Source: Paenibacillus daejeonensis DSM 15491
GTDB taxonomy: Bacteria; Bacillota; Bacilli; Paenibacillales; Paenibacillaceae
Reading direction: 5' to 3'
DNA length: 64,000 bases
Assembly: GCF_000378385.1 (NCBI RefSeq)
Contig: NZ_KB899659.1
Span: 1,293,423 to 1,357,422, forward strand
Positions 56,577-64,000 of the stretch are shown piece by piece. Below the pieces are notes generated by a model that saw only the letters and a program-made list of their open reading frames with translations, ran no database searches and was not told the origin of the DNA. Every line of letters begins with the position of its first letter. The first letter of the stretch is position 1. Made by a program: the position numbers and the translations under genes.

Positions 56577-56839
56577 CCGACTGCCCCCTTCGCCGCCTGC
56601 TTGACCAGCTCATAACCGTACACGGCCACGGCCCCACACAGGAAGCCCTGCAGGTAAGACAAAGTGCTGTTACCCAACAGCAGGACGGCCAGCACGATCG
56701 CGACTCCTGTCACGACGTAGACGATGCTCCAGTTGGGAACACGCGGTGTCGTCTTGAGGATCCCGCCGAGGATCCAACATGCAACCAGCACTATGGCAAG
56801 CTGCGGATCCAGCAACTCCTCGATAACTTTCCATTCCAC
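56573..56839 (-). CDS. Holin
   Basis: An 88-residue protein of the Phage_holin_5_2-like type. It has three membrane segments (about 13-28, 38-55, 62-80), a polar KTTPRVPNW turn and the SYLQGFLCGAVAVYGYELVKQ C-terminus. GTG 56839 is chosen behind TAGGAG; longer frames to 56935 overlap XhlA heavily. It sits between XhlA and the amidase, the standard lysis cassette order. Confidence 0.85.
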   Translation of the reverse strand: MEWKVIEELLDPQLAIVLVACWILGGILKTTPRVPNWSIVYVVTGVAIVLAVLLLGNSTLSYLQGFLCGAVAVYGYELVKQAAKGAVG

Positions 56840-56850
56840 TCCAATCACTC

Positions 56851-57294
56851 CTATCTTATAAAATTGACCCCGAAGACGTAGGCCACAATAATAAAAATCG
56901 TCCCGCCCAGGACGTACTGTAGGAAGGTCATCCATGATTTAAGCGTGCTCTGACGCTCCTCCGCACTGTCCTGCTGGGCAGATTTGATCAAGTCCGCATT
57001 GTCTCGTTGCATTTGCTGCATCCAGCTGAAAAGCTTGCTCTCTAGTTTGTCGATTTTCTCGCCCAGGCGGTCATACTGTTGCTGCAGGCTCCTGGAGAGT
57101 TCCTTCAGCTCTCTCAATTCCTCGGCGTGCCGGGCGCTGTTTTTCTCCAACAGATCAATACGCGCCTGGACAGCCAATGCTTCTGTGGAAGCTTTGAGCA
57201 TCTCTGCTTGGTACTGCTGCAGTTGCACCTCCATAGCCTGCATCCGATCTGCTGTCTCTTGACTGATTAATTCCACACCCTCACCGCCCTCCAT
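56851..57294 (-). CDS. XhlA-like hemolysin/holin accessory protein
   Basis: A 147-residue protein: long coiled coil (about 10-115, SQETADRMQAMEVQLQQYQAEMLKAS to SWMQQMQRDNADLIKSA) and one C-terminal membrane helix (WMTFLQYVLGGTIFIIVAYVFGV). This is the XhlA layout from PBSX. ATG 57294 is chosen with AAGGGGG upstream. It works with the holin in host lysis. Confidence 0.85.
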   Translation of the reverse strand: MEGGEGVELISQETADRMQAMEVQLQQYQAEMLKASTEALAVQARIDLLEKNSARHAEELRELKELSRSLQQQYDRLGEKIDKLESKLFSWMQQMQRDNADLIKSAQQDSAEERQSTLKSWMTFLQYVLGGTIFIIVAYVFGVNFIR

Positions 57295-57341
57295 GAGTTC
57301 CCCCTTACCAAATTGAAAGACCCCGCGCATGCGAGGCCTTA

Positions 57342-57572
57342 TTATTGCAGTTTCGTTTTTTCAGTTTTTCTCTGCTCTACGTCCTTAGCCGTCTCATCCG
57401 GCTGCTGCTCTGCCGTGACCTGCTCCCGTTCTTCTTGTTGTGTAATGTTCAAGTAACCGGCCAGTGCTCTTGCCTCATCCTCAAGTGCCTTTTGCTGCTG
57501 GCTCAGTCCGTATAGTTGAGCGTGGATCTGGCTTAGTCTAGATTCTGCATTTTGTCTCGTTTGGCTTTTCAT
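57342..57572 (-). CDS. Small coiled-coil protein
   Basis: A 76-residue, highly charged, Gln/Glu-rich protein (MKSQTRQNAESRLSQIHAQLYGLSQQQKALEDEARALAGYL). Almost entirely helical; no membrane segment. ATG 57572 has GGAGG 8 bases upstream, while the TTG at 57587 includes the ribosome binding site in its codons. Between tail fibre and XhlA genes; probably a fibre-assembly or tail-accessory protein. Confidence 0.65.
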   Translation of the reverse strand: MKSQTRQNAESRLSQIHAQLYGLSQQQKALEDEARALAGYLNITQQEEREQVTAEQQPDETAKDVEQRKTEKTKLQ

Positions 57573-57614
57573 TTTGTTTTCCTCCAATTAGTGCGTATAT
57601 TTTTGATAGAACAA

Positions 57615-60600
57615 TCAAGGTAATCTGTCTATGAACAAAACGCCGCTCCCTAACGCGCCATTTGTGGAAGTTGAAGCATCTGCATTAATTGAATAAATAA
57701 AAGAACCGGACGACACTCCCCTACCCAATGAAGTAAAGCCAGGCGATCCTGTAGCTCCGGTTTTTCTTCCGACAAAGTAGCCGAAGCTTTGCGCGTTGTT
57801 CACGAAGTACATGTAATGTATCGTAAACAGAGTATTGGGACTGAGTTCTGCTATAAAAGATCCAAAGGGATCAGGACCGGAATCTCCGTCAAATGTCAGG
57901 GCATACCTAACATTTTTAGCTCTATCCCCCCCTTCACCCTGAAAAATAAAAGCCGATGTAACGCTATCCCACACGAAAGTATATATACCACCTGCCGACA
58001 ATTTAACTGCTGTTCCGTCTGGGTATCTTAGAGGTGATGCACCAGTTCCATTTGCGTTCAAAGTCGGGGATGCCCCGTTAGTACTAGCGACATGCGCCCT
58101 AATTCTTACTGAACGTCCTGCCACCTTTGAAAAAGAGGGCGTAAAACTCGCTACATACGCCATACCACTTCCGGTTGTAACAGCGTATGGGGTAGCTAAT
58201 TCATGCAAGTGCATCCCATCCAACATGTCTGCGTTTAGGTTTGTAATAACCGTCGTTGAACTTACATATAGCGGCGGTTTACCTTGTGGAGCCAATGCAA
58301 TAAGATGGTATCCTCCTACGCTTCCGTCAGGGTCCCGCACCGCAAGCGTAAACGGCGTTATGTCCATATCGGCATGACGGCCATCCACCATGTCAGCGTT
58401 TAGGTTTGGAACTACCGTAGTGGAAGTCACCACAAGCGGCGCGGTCCCGTTGGCCATGTTGGAAATTAACCGGCGCACGGTAATGTCTTGGTTGGCATCC
58501 TGGACGACAACGGAATTGGCGGCGCTTGTTGCTGAAGCATGGAACCCATCCAACAGGTCGGCATTCAGGCTCCCCACCACGGTCGTGGAGGATACCGCAA
58601 ACGGTGATGTACCTTGTGGCGCATTGGCCGTAACCCTCCGCACGGCAATGTCTCTGTTTGAATCCTGGACGACGATTGTGTTGGCCGTGTTGGATGTACC
58701 GGCGTGGTACCCGTCTAGTAGATCAGCGTTTAGATTGTCTACTTTAGTTGTGTTGCTAACAATCATAGGTGACGATCCCGTTGACCTCGTAAGTATGATA
58801 TGGTCGGCTGACATTTCTCCATTTGCGTATATTCTGTCGGCGTCAATGGCAGCATTCACCATTAGCCTATCTAGGAACGCGTTTCCACCACTTACTATAA
58901 ATTCACCATTAACTCTAAGCCCAGCAAATTGAGGTCCTGCTGTAGTCCGTAAATCTTGGTTCAGGTGGTATCCGTCCACCATGTCCGCATTCAAGCTTGT
59001 TACCAACGTTGTACTAGACACGCTGAGCGGTGCACCCGTCGTGGCTGTCGATACGAATCTAGCCGCCCCCAAATCGCCCGTTAATGTCCGCTGTGCTATG
59101 CTTCGCGGCGTATCTCCTTGTGATGGCTGCTGGCCGTGTAATTGGTCGGCATTAAGGCCGCTCCCAGGTCCGTGGTTCTTGTCGTTCCAGATTCTCGCCC
59201 AATCTCTCCAAGCTCCGTTGCCTCCGACTTCTGCCGGTGAACCCACCCTGAAATAAGGGTCGTCACTGCTGTACGGAAATACCAGTTGCGCTATTGTGTC
59301 CGATCCCGGACGTCTCATGACTAACATATTCCCGTATGCTGATCCCGGCGGAAAATTCAACCCAGCCGCAAGATTCTGCATTCTGTGTGTTCCGGGCGCG
59401 ACAATAGTATTAAGGTCGGCTGTAGGCGGTATTTGCAAAGCCTGCATCATTTGCGAAGCGTGAATGCCATCCAATAGATCAGCGTTCAAGTTTGTTACTA
59501 CCGTTGAAGAATTAACAACTAACGGTGAAGATCCGGATGCTGCTGATAGATTCAGACGAGCTGCATTAATTATTCCATTACCATCCTGTACAACAATGGT
59601 ATTTGGACTGCTGGCAGCAGAGGCGTGGAACCCGTCCACCATGTCCGCGTTCAAGTTGTTGACCAACGTGGTTGACGTGACAGCAAATGGCGCTGTACCT
59701 TGTGCCATTGCGAAAGTGGCGGCGGTTAACAATATACGTCCACTTGCATCCCTAACCGGGATAGTATTTGCTGCATTGGATTGACTGGCATGTGCGCCGT
59801 CCAACATGTCCGCATTCAGGTTGGCCACCAGGGTTGTGCTGCCTACAACGAATGGAGCCGTGCCTTGCGCCAGTACAGAGCGCCATTGCCCTGTAAATGT
59901 CACGGGTCCACTAAAAAAAGTGTCTCCGGTAAAGGACGGAGAATCTTTGGGGGCAAGGTGCGACGTATCCGGAAGCGGGATGTTACCAATGGCTGTTGTA
60001 ACGAATGCCGTTGTGGCCAGGCGAGTGCTGCTGTTGCCCGCTGCCTGGGTCGGCGCTGTCGGGTTGCCAGTCAGCGCTGGAGACGCCAGACGGGCAAACA
60101 CCGCCGCGTGCTCCCCGTCCAACAAGTCTGCGTTGAGATTAGCTACCAACGTAGATGACGTCACGATAAACGGAGCGTTACCGTTGCCGGTCGTTGACGT
60201 GTAGTGTGAGGCACGCAAGCCCGCATCTGACGCCCTGACCGCAATCGTGCCAGGTGAAACTGCGGTATCAGCATGGTAACCATCCAGCCGGTCCGCATTT
60301 AAGTTTTCGACCAGCGTCGTGCTGGCCACCACCATTGGTGCAGTACCGGCTGCAGCCGTGGAGCGGAACTGCCCAGCCGTCACGTCCAGGAAGGTCGGCC
60401 TAGCTGTCGTCCTTACATCCTGGTCGATTTTTGTCCTATACTCCGCAAGTGAAACGAACGCCAGCGATTCATCAATTACAGCACTGACTGTCGCTGCATT
60501 GCTGATGATGACAATCATGTCGAGCTGCTGCTCAATGATCTCCGAGCCGCCCCCTGCAGGGATGTACTCCGCGCCCGCGCCGACGTTGCCATAGCAATAC

Positions 60601-60905
60601 AGGATTTCACCCACGTCCGGATCCTGCGCGAACAAGCCCCACTCCCTAAAATAAAAGCCAGTAGTCACGCCGGTATTAGTAAACGGCGCGCCGATCGTGT
60701 GGCGTCCCGTGCTGGAGGGCTGCGACTTATTGAGTGTCAGCCACATGACCGGCTGTATCAGGTTGGTCATGTCTGCAATCTGCTGGCTGCTCATCTGGCC
60801 GCTACCAATCCGGAATCGGGTAAAAACGAGCTGCGCTCCAGCCTGGGCCTTGGCCTGCAATGCACGCCCTCGGTTGGTTATCTGGATATTCGTAAAATTA
60901 GCCAT
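57615..60905 (-). CDS. Large phage tail fibre with internal repeats
   Basis: A 1096-residue fibre. The first ~170 residues are a DUF3751-like tail-collar attachment domain (MANFTNIQITNRGRALQAKAQAG, FYFREWGLFAQDPDVGEILYCYGN). The middle carries eleven copies of a motif like SSTLVxNLNADLLDGYHA (one degenerate, GLNADQLHGQQ), alternating with variable ~30-60-residue segments rich in VVQD and VRD motifs. The last ~170 residues are non-repetitive (YVASFTPSFSKVAGRSVRIRA onward), likely the receptor-binding tip. It starts 2 bases downstream of the gpI gene. Confidence 0.93.
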   Translation of the reverse strand: MANFTNIQITNRGRALQAKAQAGAQLVFTRFRIGSGQMSSQQIADMTNLIQPVMWLTLNKSQPSSTGRHTIGAPFTNTGVTTGFYFREWGLFAQDPDVGEILYCYGNVGAGAEYIPAGGGSEIIEQQLDMIVIISNAATVSAVIDESLAFVSLAEYRTKIDQDVRTTARPTFLDVTAGQFRSTAAAGTAPMVVASTTLVENLNADRLDGYHADTAVSPGTIAVRASDAGLRASHYTSTTGNGNAPFIVTSSTLVANLNADLLDGEHAAVFARLASPALTGNPTAPTQAAGNSSTRLATTAFVTTAIGNIPLPDTSHLAPKDSPSFTGDTFFSGPVTFTGQWRSVLAQGTAPFVVGSTTLVANLNADMLDGAHASQSNAANTIPVRDASGRILLTAATFAMAQGTAPFAVTSTTLVNNLNADMVDGFHASAASSPNTIVVQDGNGIINAARLNLSAASGSSPLVVNSSTVVTNLNADLLDGIHASQMMQALQIPPTADLNTIVAPGTHRMQNLAAGLNFPPGSAYGNMLVMRRPGSDTIAQLVFPYSSDDPYFRVGSPAEVGGNGAWRDWARIWNDKNHGPGSGLNADQLHGQQPSQGDTPRSIAQRTLTGDLGAARFVSTATTGAPLSVSSTTLVTSLNADMVDGYHLNQDLRTTAGPQFAGLRVNGEFIVSGGNAFLDRLMVNAAIDADRIYANGEMSADHIILTRSTGSSPMIVSNTTKVDNLNADLLDGYHAGTSNTANTIVVQDSNRDIAVRRVTANAPQGTSPFAVSSTTVVGSLNADLLDGFHASATSAANSVVVQDANQDITVRRLISNMANGTAPLVVTSTTVVPNLNADMVDGRHADMDITPFTLAVRDPDGSVGGYHLIALAPQGKPPLYVSSTTVITNLNADMLDGMHLHELATPYAVTTGSGMAYVASFTPSFSKVAGRSVRIRAHVASTNGASPTLNANGTGASPLRYPDGTAVKLSAGGIYTFVWDSVTSAFIFQGEGGDRAKNVRYALTFDGDSGPDPFGSFIAELSPNTLFTIHYMYFVNNAQSFGYFVGRKTGATGSPGFTSLGRGVSSGSFIYSINADASTSTNGALGSGVLFIDRLP
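58190..60310 (-). repeat. Eleven-copy LNAD-DG motif array in the tail fibre gene
   Basis: Copies encoding (S/T)T(L/V)V..LNAD..DG.H lie at about 60290, 60115, 59805, 59640, 59470, 59150 (degenerate), 58980, 58725, 58555, 58380 and 58220. Spacing varies from about 160 to 330 bases, so units are not a simple tandem array. The nucleotide matches are long enough to allow recombination between units. Confidence 0.85.
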
Positions 60906-60907
60906 GC

Positions 60908-61471
60908 TTATACCACCTGCCTTGCTGTTAAATGTTTGCCGATGTGAGCTGCGATCCCGAACCGCAGATTCATGAAACCTTCGGTTGTGATTTCGATCGC
61001 TTCAAGCCAGCTCCGTTCATTTTTAACGGAGTTGATTGCGGCCAGAAATTGCGCTGCTCGATCGGCATTTGCCGATGGGTCGCTCGTCCGCACCCGAAAA
61101 TAGCCAGGTTCGCCCCCATACTCATACCACTCCACCACCGTTCCGCTACCGAAAATCGTGGAGATGAGCTCATTGACGGCCGATGGTGTCCCTTTGCGCT
61201 TATGCCAGCGCAGGCTAAACCGGACGAGGTCCCGCTTTTGCTCGAGCGGCAGCTCCGGATCGTAGAAATCTACGTGCAGTTGCCAAGCCAACTCATCGAT
61301 CAAGCTCTCATCGAGCTGATCAATGTTGGCCAGGAGCGTCAGTCTTGGGGTCAATGCGGTTATCTGGTCCAGCTCACTATCCAACGCTTCCGCTGCAGCA
61401 CGCACGCTAGGATCTGAGCGAAGGTTAGGCGGGATAAGATCAATCAGTCGGATTTGCTCCACATTAATCAT
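60908..61471 (-). CDS. Phage tail protein I (P2 gpI-like)
   Basis: A 187-residue baseplate wedge protein: IRLIDLIPPNLRSDPSVRAAAEALDSELDQIT, LDELAWQLHVDFYDPELPLEQKRDLVR and WHKRKGTPSAVNELISTIFGSGTVVEWYEYGG, all typical of TIGR01634/gpI. ATG 61471 is chosen with GGAGGG upstream and overlaps gpJ by 8 bases. It connects the fibre to the baseplate. Confidence 0.93.
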   Translation of the reverse strand: MINVEQIRLIDLIPPNLRSDPSVRAAAEALDSELDQITALTPRLTLLANIDQLDESLIDELAWQLHVDFYDPELPLEQKRDLVRFSLRWHKRKGTPSAVNELISTIFGSGTVVEWYEYGGEPGYFRVRTSDPSANADRAAQFLAAINSVKNERSWLEAIEITTEGFMNLRFGIAAHIGKHLTARQVV

Positions 61472-62585
61472 CCTGCAGCCCTCCATACGTCACCGTGATG
61501 CCGCCAGCGATGGCGACGTCCGTCTCGTCCACGGCGGTAAAGACGGGGGACGCAATTTCCACCCGAAGCGCACCGGCATTCATGACCCGGCGGCTAAGCT
61601 CGCTCGGGTTGATGTCCCGCCCGATCCGCGACTTTTGCCACAGGACATAATCGGTGATTGCCTGATTTACCGCTGCCTGAATGGCCACGGACGATGTTGC
61701 GTTGCCCTCCGCGATCCAATAGGTCAGGTTTATCTCGTACGTTATCTCGTCCGGAGCCAGGACCGTCACCTTGTCCGTGAGCGGGCGAATGCGCTGGTCA
61801 TTGACCACCTCGTCAACGGCAGAAAGGATATCAGGCGTCGGCAGTTCTCCTCCGGACATAAGTACACGGATCTCCACCTCCACCGGCGCGGGGGAATAGA
61901 CCAGGACGTCAGCAATTCCCGTGCTGGCCGTACGCGCCCAATACTCATAGGCACCGCGAGGGCCAGCGACGGAAAAACGCTCCGGCGACGTATAAATCCG
62001 CTCACGATAGGGGTCGTCTGCCTCAACGTCGGTCCCGCCTGCGCTCTCCGTCACGTTGGCTACGCTGGCCACATAGGGAAGCGGGTCAACCAAGATATTG
62101 ATCTGGCCCGGTACATACCCGTTCCCAATCTCACCGGCCTCCAGGCATATGGAGGTGACCTGTATCGACAAGATGCCCGGCGGGATCTCCACGGGCTCCA
62201 TCGTAGCAAAATAAAGTTCTCCCCCTGGGCTCGTCCGGGTCCCTTGCGGGATGATCGCCGTTTGCAGGAGCGGCGCCGAAAGATCGAATTGCATCGTCGT
62301 CCGGGCAGCACCCTCTGGCAGCCGCTCCGTCTCCACCAGCGCCCCCAAGTGATCGAGCATGGGGCCGCGCGCGTACCGCAGCAGGTTTTGCTTGGCTGAG
62401 TCGTTAATTAACACGCGCTGCTGGATGATGACGTTGGCCATGGCCATCAAAAACAGACGCACCGGATCTCCAGGAAACAAACGCCGCCCGCTCACTGCTT
62501 CGTAAACCGTAATAATTTGATTCCGAATCTCTTCCGGATCGGTCCCGACAAATTGGATCTCGGGCAAATTAAAAAGATTGCTCAT
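61464..62585 (-). CDS. Baseplate J-like protein
   Basis: A 373-residue baseplate protein of the gpJ/gp47 family: GDPVRLFLMAMANVIIQQRVLINDSAKQNLLRYARG, LDHLGALVETERLPEGAARTTMQF, and FSVAGPRGAYEYWARTASTGIADVLVYSP. Length is usual. It overlaps the gp25-like gene by 4 bases. Part of the contractile-tail baseplate wedge. Confidence 0.95.
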   Translation of the reverse strand: MSNLFNLPEIQFVGTDPEEIRNQIITVYEAVSGRRLFPGDPVRLFLMAMANVIIQQRVLINDSAKQNLLRYARGPMLDHLGALVETERLPEGAARTTMQFDLSAPLLQTAIIPQGTRTSPGGELYFATMEPVEIPPGILSIQVTSICLEAGEIGNGYVPGQINILVDPLPYVASVANVTESAGGTDVEADDPYRERIYTSPERFSVAGPRGAYEYWARTASTGIADVLVYSPAPVEVEIRVLMSGGELPTPDILSAVDEVVNDQRIRPLTDKVTVLAPDEITYEINLTYWIAEGNATSSVAIQAAVNQAITDYVLWQKSRIGRDINPSELSRRVMNAGALRVEIASPVFTAVDETDVAIAGGITVTYGGLQDD

Positions 62586-62908
62586 AGTACCACTCCTTCC
62601 GCTAGGCGGATCCGCACTTGCGGAATCAACCGGCCCTCGATGCCGATGTGGGTATAGGTGATTTCCAACACCTCGACAAGAGGCTCCAACAGTTGCAGGG
62701 CGTCCACAACCTCGGCCGTCATGCGGGCCTGGGCGATTTCCATCGGCGCATCAAGTCCAGTTTGCGAGAGGCCAAAGCCCCGGTCCAGCGGCACGGTCCC
62801 TTGCACCGTTGATATGATCGTCCGGACGTTCTGCAGGATCGCCTCCAGGCCCGAAGCTCCAAAGTCAACAGCAGCCGGGGCGCCGGTCACCACATGCTCC
62901 ATTGCCAT
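62582..62908 (-). CDS. GpW/gp25-family baseplate protein
   Basis: A 108-residue protein of the lysozyme-like gp25 fold: SGLEAILQNVRTIISTVQGTVPLDRGFGLSQTGLD and RMTAEVVDALQLLEPLVEVLEITY. ATG 62908, GTG 62911 and ATG 62902 are all near a GGCAGG ribosome binding site, so the exact start is unsure. It nucleates baseplate and sheath assembly together with gpJ and gpI. Confidence 0.9.
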   Translation of the reverse strand: MAMEHVVTGAPAAVDFGASGLEAILQNVRTIISTVQGTVPLDRGFGLSQTGLDAPMEIAQARMTAEVVDALQLLEPLVEVLEITYTHIGIEGRLIPQVRIRLAEGVVL

Positions 62909-62916
62909 CACCTGCC

Positions 62917-63306
62917 TTATACATATTCTTTGAGAGTCACGTCGACGGCCGCGACCAGCAGCGTCCCCTTGCCGTCAAACTTTTGCCACTCCTGGCCAAC
63001 GGTCTCGATGTACCACTTGCCGGCACCCATCGGTACGCCGCCAACAATTAGCTTCTCTGTCCTGCCTGTCCGGCAATACTCGGTTAGCTTGGACAGCTCA
63101 TTACGCGGCTTGACGCCCATGGATACATCAAAGCGCATCCCAAACGTGATCTCGTCCTGTCCGGGACCGATGTACTGCGGCCGTGGGTACCGGCCGTAAA
63201 TCTCATGCGTCGCCCAACGGGCAGAGCTGCTGCGGCGGAAGTCGGTAAAGGTCCGGACGGTTTTGTCCGACACGGTAAAAATGAGCGGGCCAAATGATCC
63301 AATCAT
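62917..63306 (-). CDS. Phage tail protein U (gpU-like)
   Basis: A 129-residue protein with MIGSFGPLIFTVSDKTVRTFTDFRRSSSARWATHEIYG and GPGQDEITFGMRFDVSMG, resembling P2 gpU tail-completion proteins. ATG 63306 has GGGAGG upstream and overlaps the gpV-like gene by 4 bases (ATGA). The ORF reaches 63366 but that part lies inside the neighbour. Confidence 0.85.
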   Translation of the reverse strand: MIGSFGPLIFTVSDKTVRTFTDFRRSSSARWATHEIYGRYPRPQYIGPGQDEITFGMRFDVSMGVKPRNELSKLTEYCRTGRTEKLIVGGVPMGAGKWYIETVGQEWQKFDGKGTLLVAAVDVTLKEYV

Positions 63307-63563
63307 GTGCCTCCCACCCGTCCAAGGCAGTATCCTGTCTCCAGGCCCGAGCTGAGAAATACGCAAAGCACCGTCTCCCCTACTGCAGGCAGTTGGACCT
63401 CCATCCTGACAGCAACTTGCGAATCCGTAATCAGTCGTACCGGCGGATAGATGATCTGCAGCCAGTCGGTTACGAGATCCTCCTGGTCCTCAATGACAAC
63501 CTTGACGGCCTGCCTCTCCTCACTCCTGGTCGAGACAGTCCCCACTCGTATTTGATTACGCAT
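63303..63563 (-). CDS. Short gpV-like baseplate spike protein
   Basis: An 86-residue protein similar to the OB-fold N-terminal part of P2 gpV-type spikes: QIRVGTVSTRSEERQAVKVVIED and VQLPAVGETVLCVFLSSGLETGYCLGRV. At 86 residues it is less than half of a normal gpV (about 200) and lacks the beta-helical spike and tip. Positioned between gpU and gpD as in P2-like tails. Confidence 0.75.
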   Translation of the reverse strand: MRNQIRVGTVSTRSEERQAVKVVIEDQEDLVTDWLQIIYPPVRLITDSQVAVRMEVQLPAVGETVLCVFLSSGLETGYCLGRVGGT

Positions 63564-64000
63564 CAGTACCCCAACACCTTTCTGAGCTCAATTTGCGTCC
63601 GGTACCCGCTGCCGTCGACCGTGTGCGTGGCCACCTCGATAAAATACTTGTCGTCGAATTGTCCAAAGCCCTGCAACTGTACCGTGCAGCCCTGCGCCAA
63701 GGCATAATCGCCGATCATCTCCAATCTGGCAATTTGGGCCTGCTTGTTCCGCTGGCGCAGCTCATTGCGGGCCTTCCGGATACCTTCAGCCACCGACTTG
63801 ATCCGCTCGTTCAGCTTGAGCGTGGGTCCAGATGCTCCCGGGATTCGATAGCTTCCCTTGATCGTCGTCTTTTTCCCTTTATCTCCGGTATCTATATAGG
63901 CAATCTCGCAAGCGGCGTAAGACGCTCCGATGGTTTGATACTCAAAGCTATAGGAGAGCACAGGGCTCTCCGTTCGCTTGATGGTCCGGACGGGTTTCAT
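63563..64000 (-). CDS. Phage late control gene D (gpD-like) protein, partial
   Basis: The last 145 residues of a larger protein. The frame is open to the window edge and gpD proteins are about 330 residues, so the true start is probably beyond 64000. Content: SYSFEYQTIGASYAACEIAYIDTG, KLNERIKSVAEGIRKARNELRQRNKQAQIARLEMIGDYALAQGCTVQLQGFGQFDDKYFIEVATHTV, matching the C-terminal hub domain of gpD, the central hub above the spike. Confidence 0.85.
   Translation of the reverse strand: MKPVRTIKRTESPVLSYSFEYQTIGASYAACEIAYIDTGDKGKKTTIKGSYRIPGASGPTLKLNERIKSVAEGIRKARNELRQRNKQAQIARLEMIGDYALAQGCTVQLQGFGQFDDKYFIEVATHTVDGSGYRTQIELRKVLGY

Larger units (their letters stand above)
49277..64000. mobile_element. 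Integrated prophage or tailocin-type element (continues past the window)
   Basis: Left end at the tRNA-Leu att core; right end outside the window. Contents: repeat lipoprotein, SOS-boxed small genes, Panacea pair, CI-like repressor with operators, tiny membrane proteins, SIR2 protein, lysis cassette and P2-like contractile tail genes. Base composition is markedly more AT-rich at 49.6-50.3 kb, 51.2-52.9 kb and 54.1-55.7 kb than in flanking host genes. No capsid, terminase, replication gene or intact integrase is seen in this part. Confidence 0.85.

Noticed and set aside
58200..60310. CRISPR-like array
   Set aside because: The repeated units lie in the reading frame of the tail fibre, are protein-coding, and vary in length; spacers are not unique short sequences.
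61323..62399. 358-residue rightward frame over the gpJ gene
   Set aside because: It is antisense to baseplate J and gpI, both clear family members; it reflects GC-rich codon bias.

Overview
The window comes from a Gram-positive endospore-former, most likely a member of the Paenibacillaceae. Evidence: two alpha/beta small acid-soluble spore protein genes with sigma-G-like promoters, a T-box leader on trpS, strong AGGAGG ribosome binding sites throughout, a CE7 acetyl esterase, paired AraC/Gfo-Idh-MocA genes, a Btr-like AraC-siderophore-binding fusion regulator and a CheoBox-type SOS operator. Species cannot be named from this sequence.

0-9.7 kb is housekeeping and envelope: SASP, trpS with a tryptophan T-box, a YvyF-like zinc-ribbon protein, a YcgR/YcgQ-type permease pair, a second SASP, a chemotaxis transducer without an external sensor domain, SGNH and CE7 esterases and a secreted CAP protein whose ribosome binding site can be masked by an upstream hairpin. 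9.8-12.1 kb holds two overlapping DGQHR-domain (DndB-like) genes with no phosphorothioation partners. 12.2-19.4 kb is one long leftward osmoprotection operon: an ABC importer of the ectoine type (ehuBCDA) followed by complete hydroxyectoine biosynthesis (ectABCD) and a DUF2179 membrane protein, preceded by a structured RNA leader closed by a perfect 9-bp helix, possibly a divergent c-di-AMP riboswitch. 19.7-30.1 kb has sugar/ester enzymes, a two-component system with a lipoprotein, a degenerate PAS histidine kinase, a peroxiredoxin-like protein and an aldose epimerase. 29.4-35.5 kb is a nucleoside uptake operon (nupNOPQ-like) ending in a sulfite-oxidase-like enzyme and a nucleoside phosphorylase. 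36-47.5 kb contains sugar dehydrogenases with divergent AraC regulators, cell-wall and lipoprotein genes, and a Fur-boxed siderophore module (AraC-binding fusion, lipoprotein, IruO/YumC-like reductase). 48-49 kb has two paralogous secreted proteins.

From 49.28 kb to the right edge lies an integrated element. Its left junction is the 3' half of a tRNA-Leu(GAG) gene starting in the anticodon loop. It carries a repeat lipoprotein, an SOS-boxed WYL-like/YolD/winged-helix operon, a Panacea-domain toxin-antitoxin-like pair, a Cro/CI repressor with palindromic operators, tiny membrane proteins separated by tetraloop hairpins, a SIR2-domain defence protein, and then lysis and P2-like contractile-tail genes (amidase, holin, XhlA, tail fibre with eleven internal repeats, gpI, gpJ, gpW/gp25, gpU, gpV, gpD) read leftward. 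Capsid, terminase and an intact integrase are not in the window, so it may be a complete prophage, a defective one, or a tailocin.
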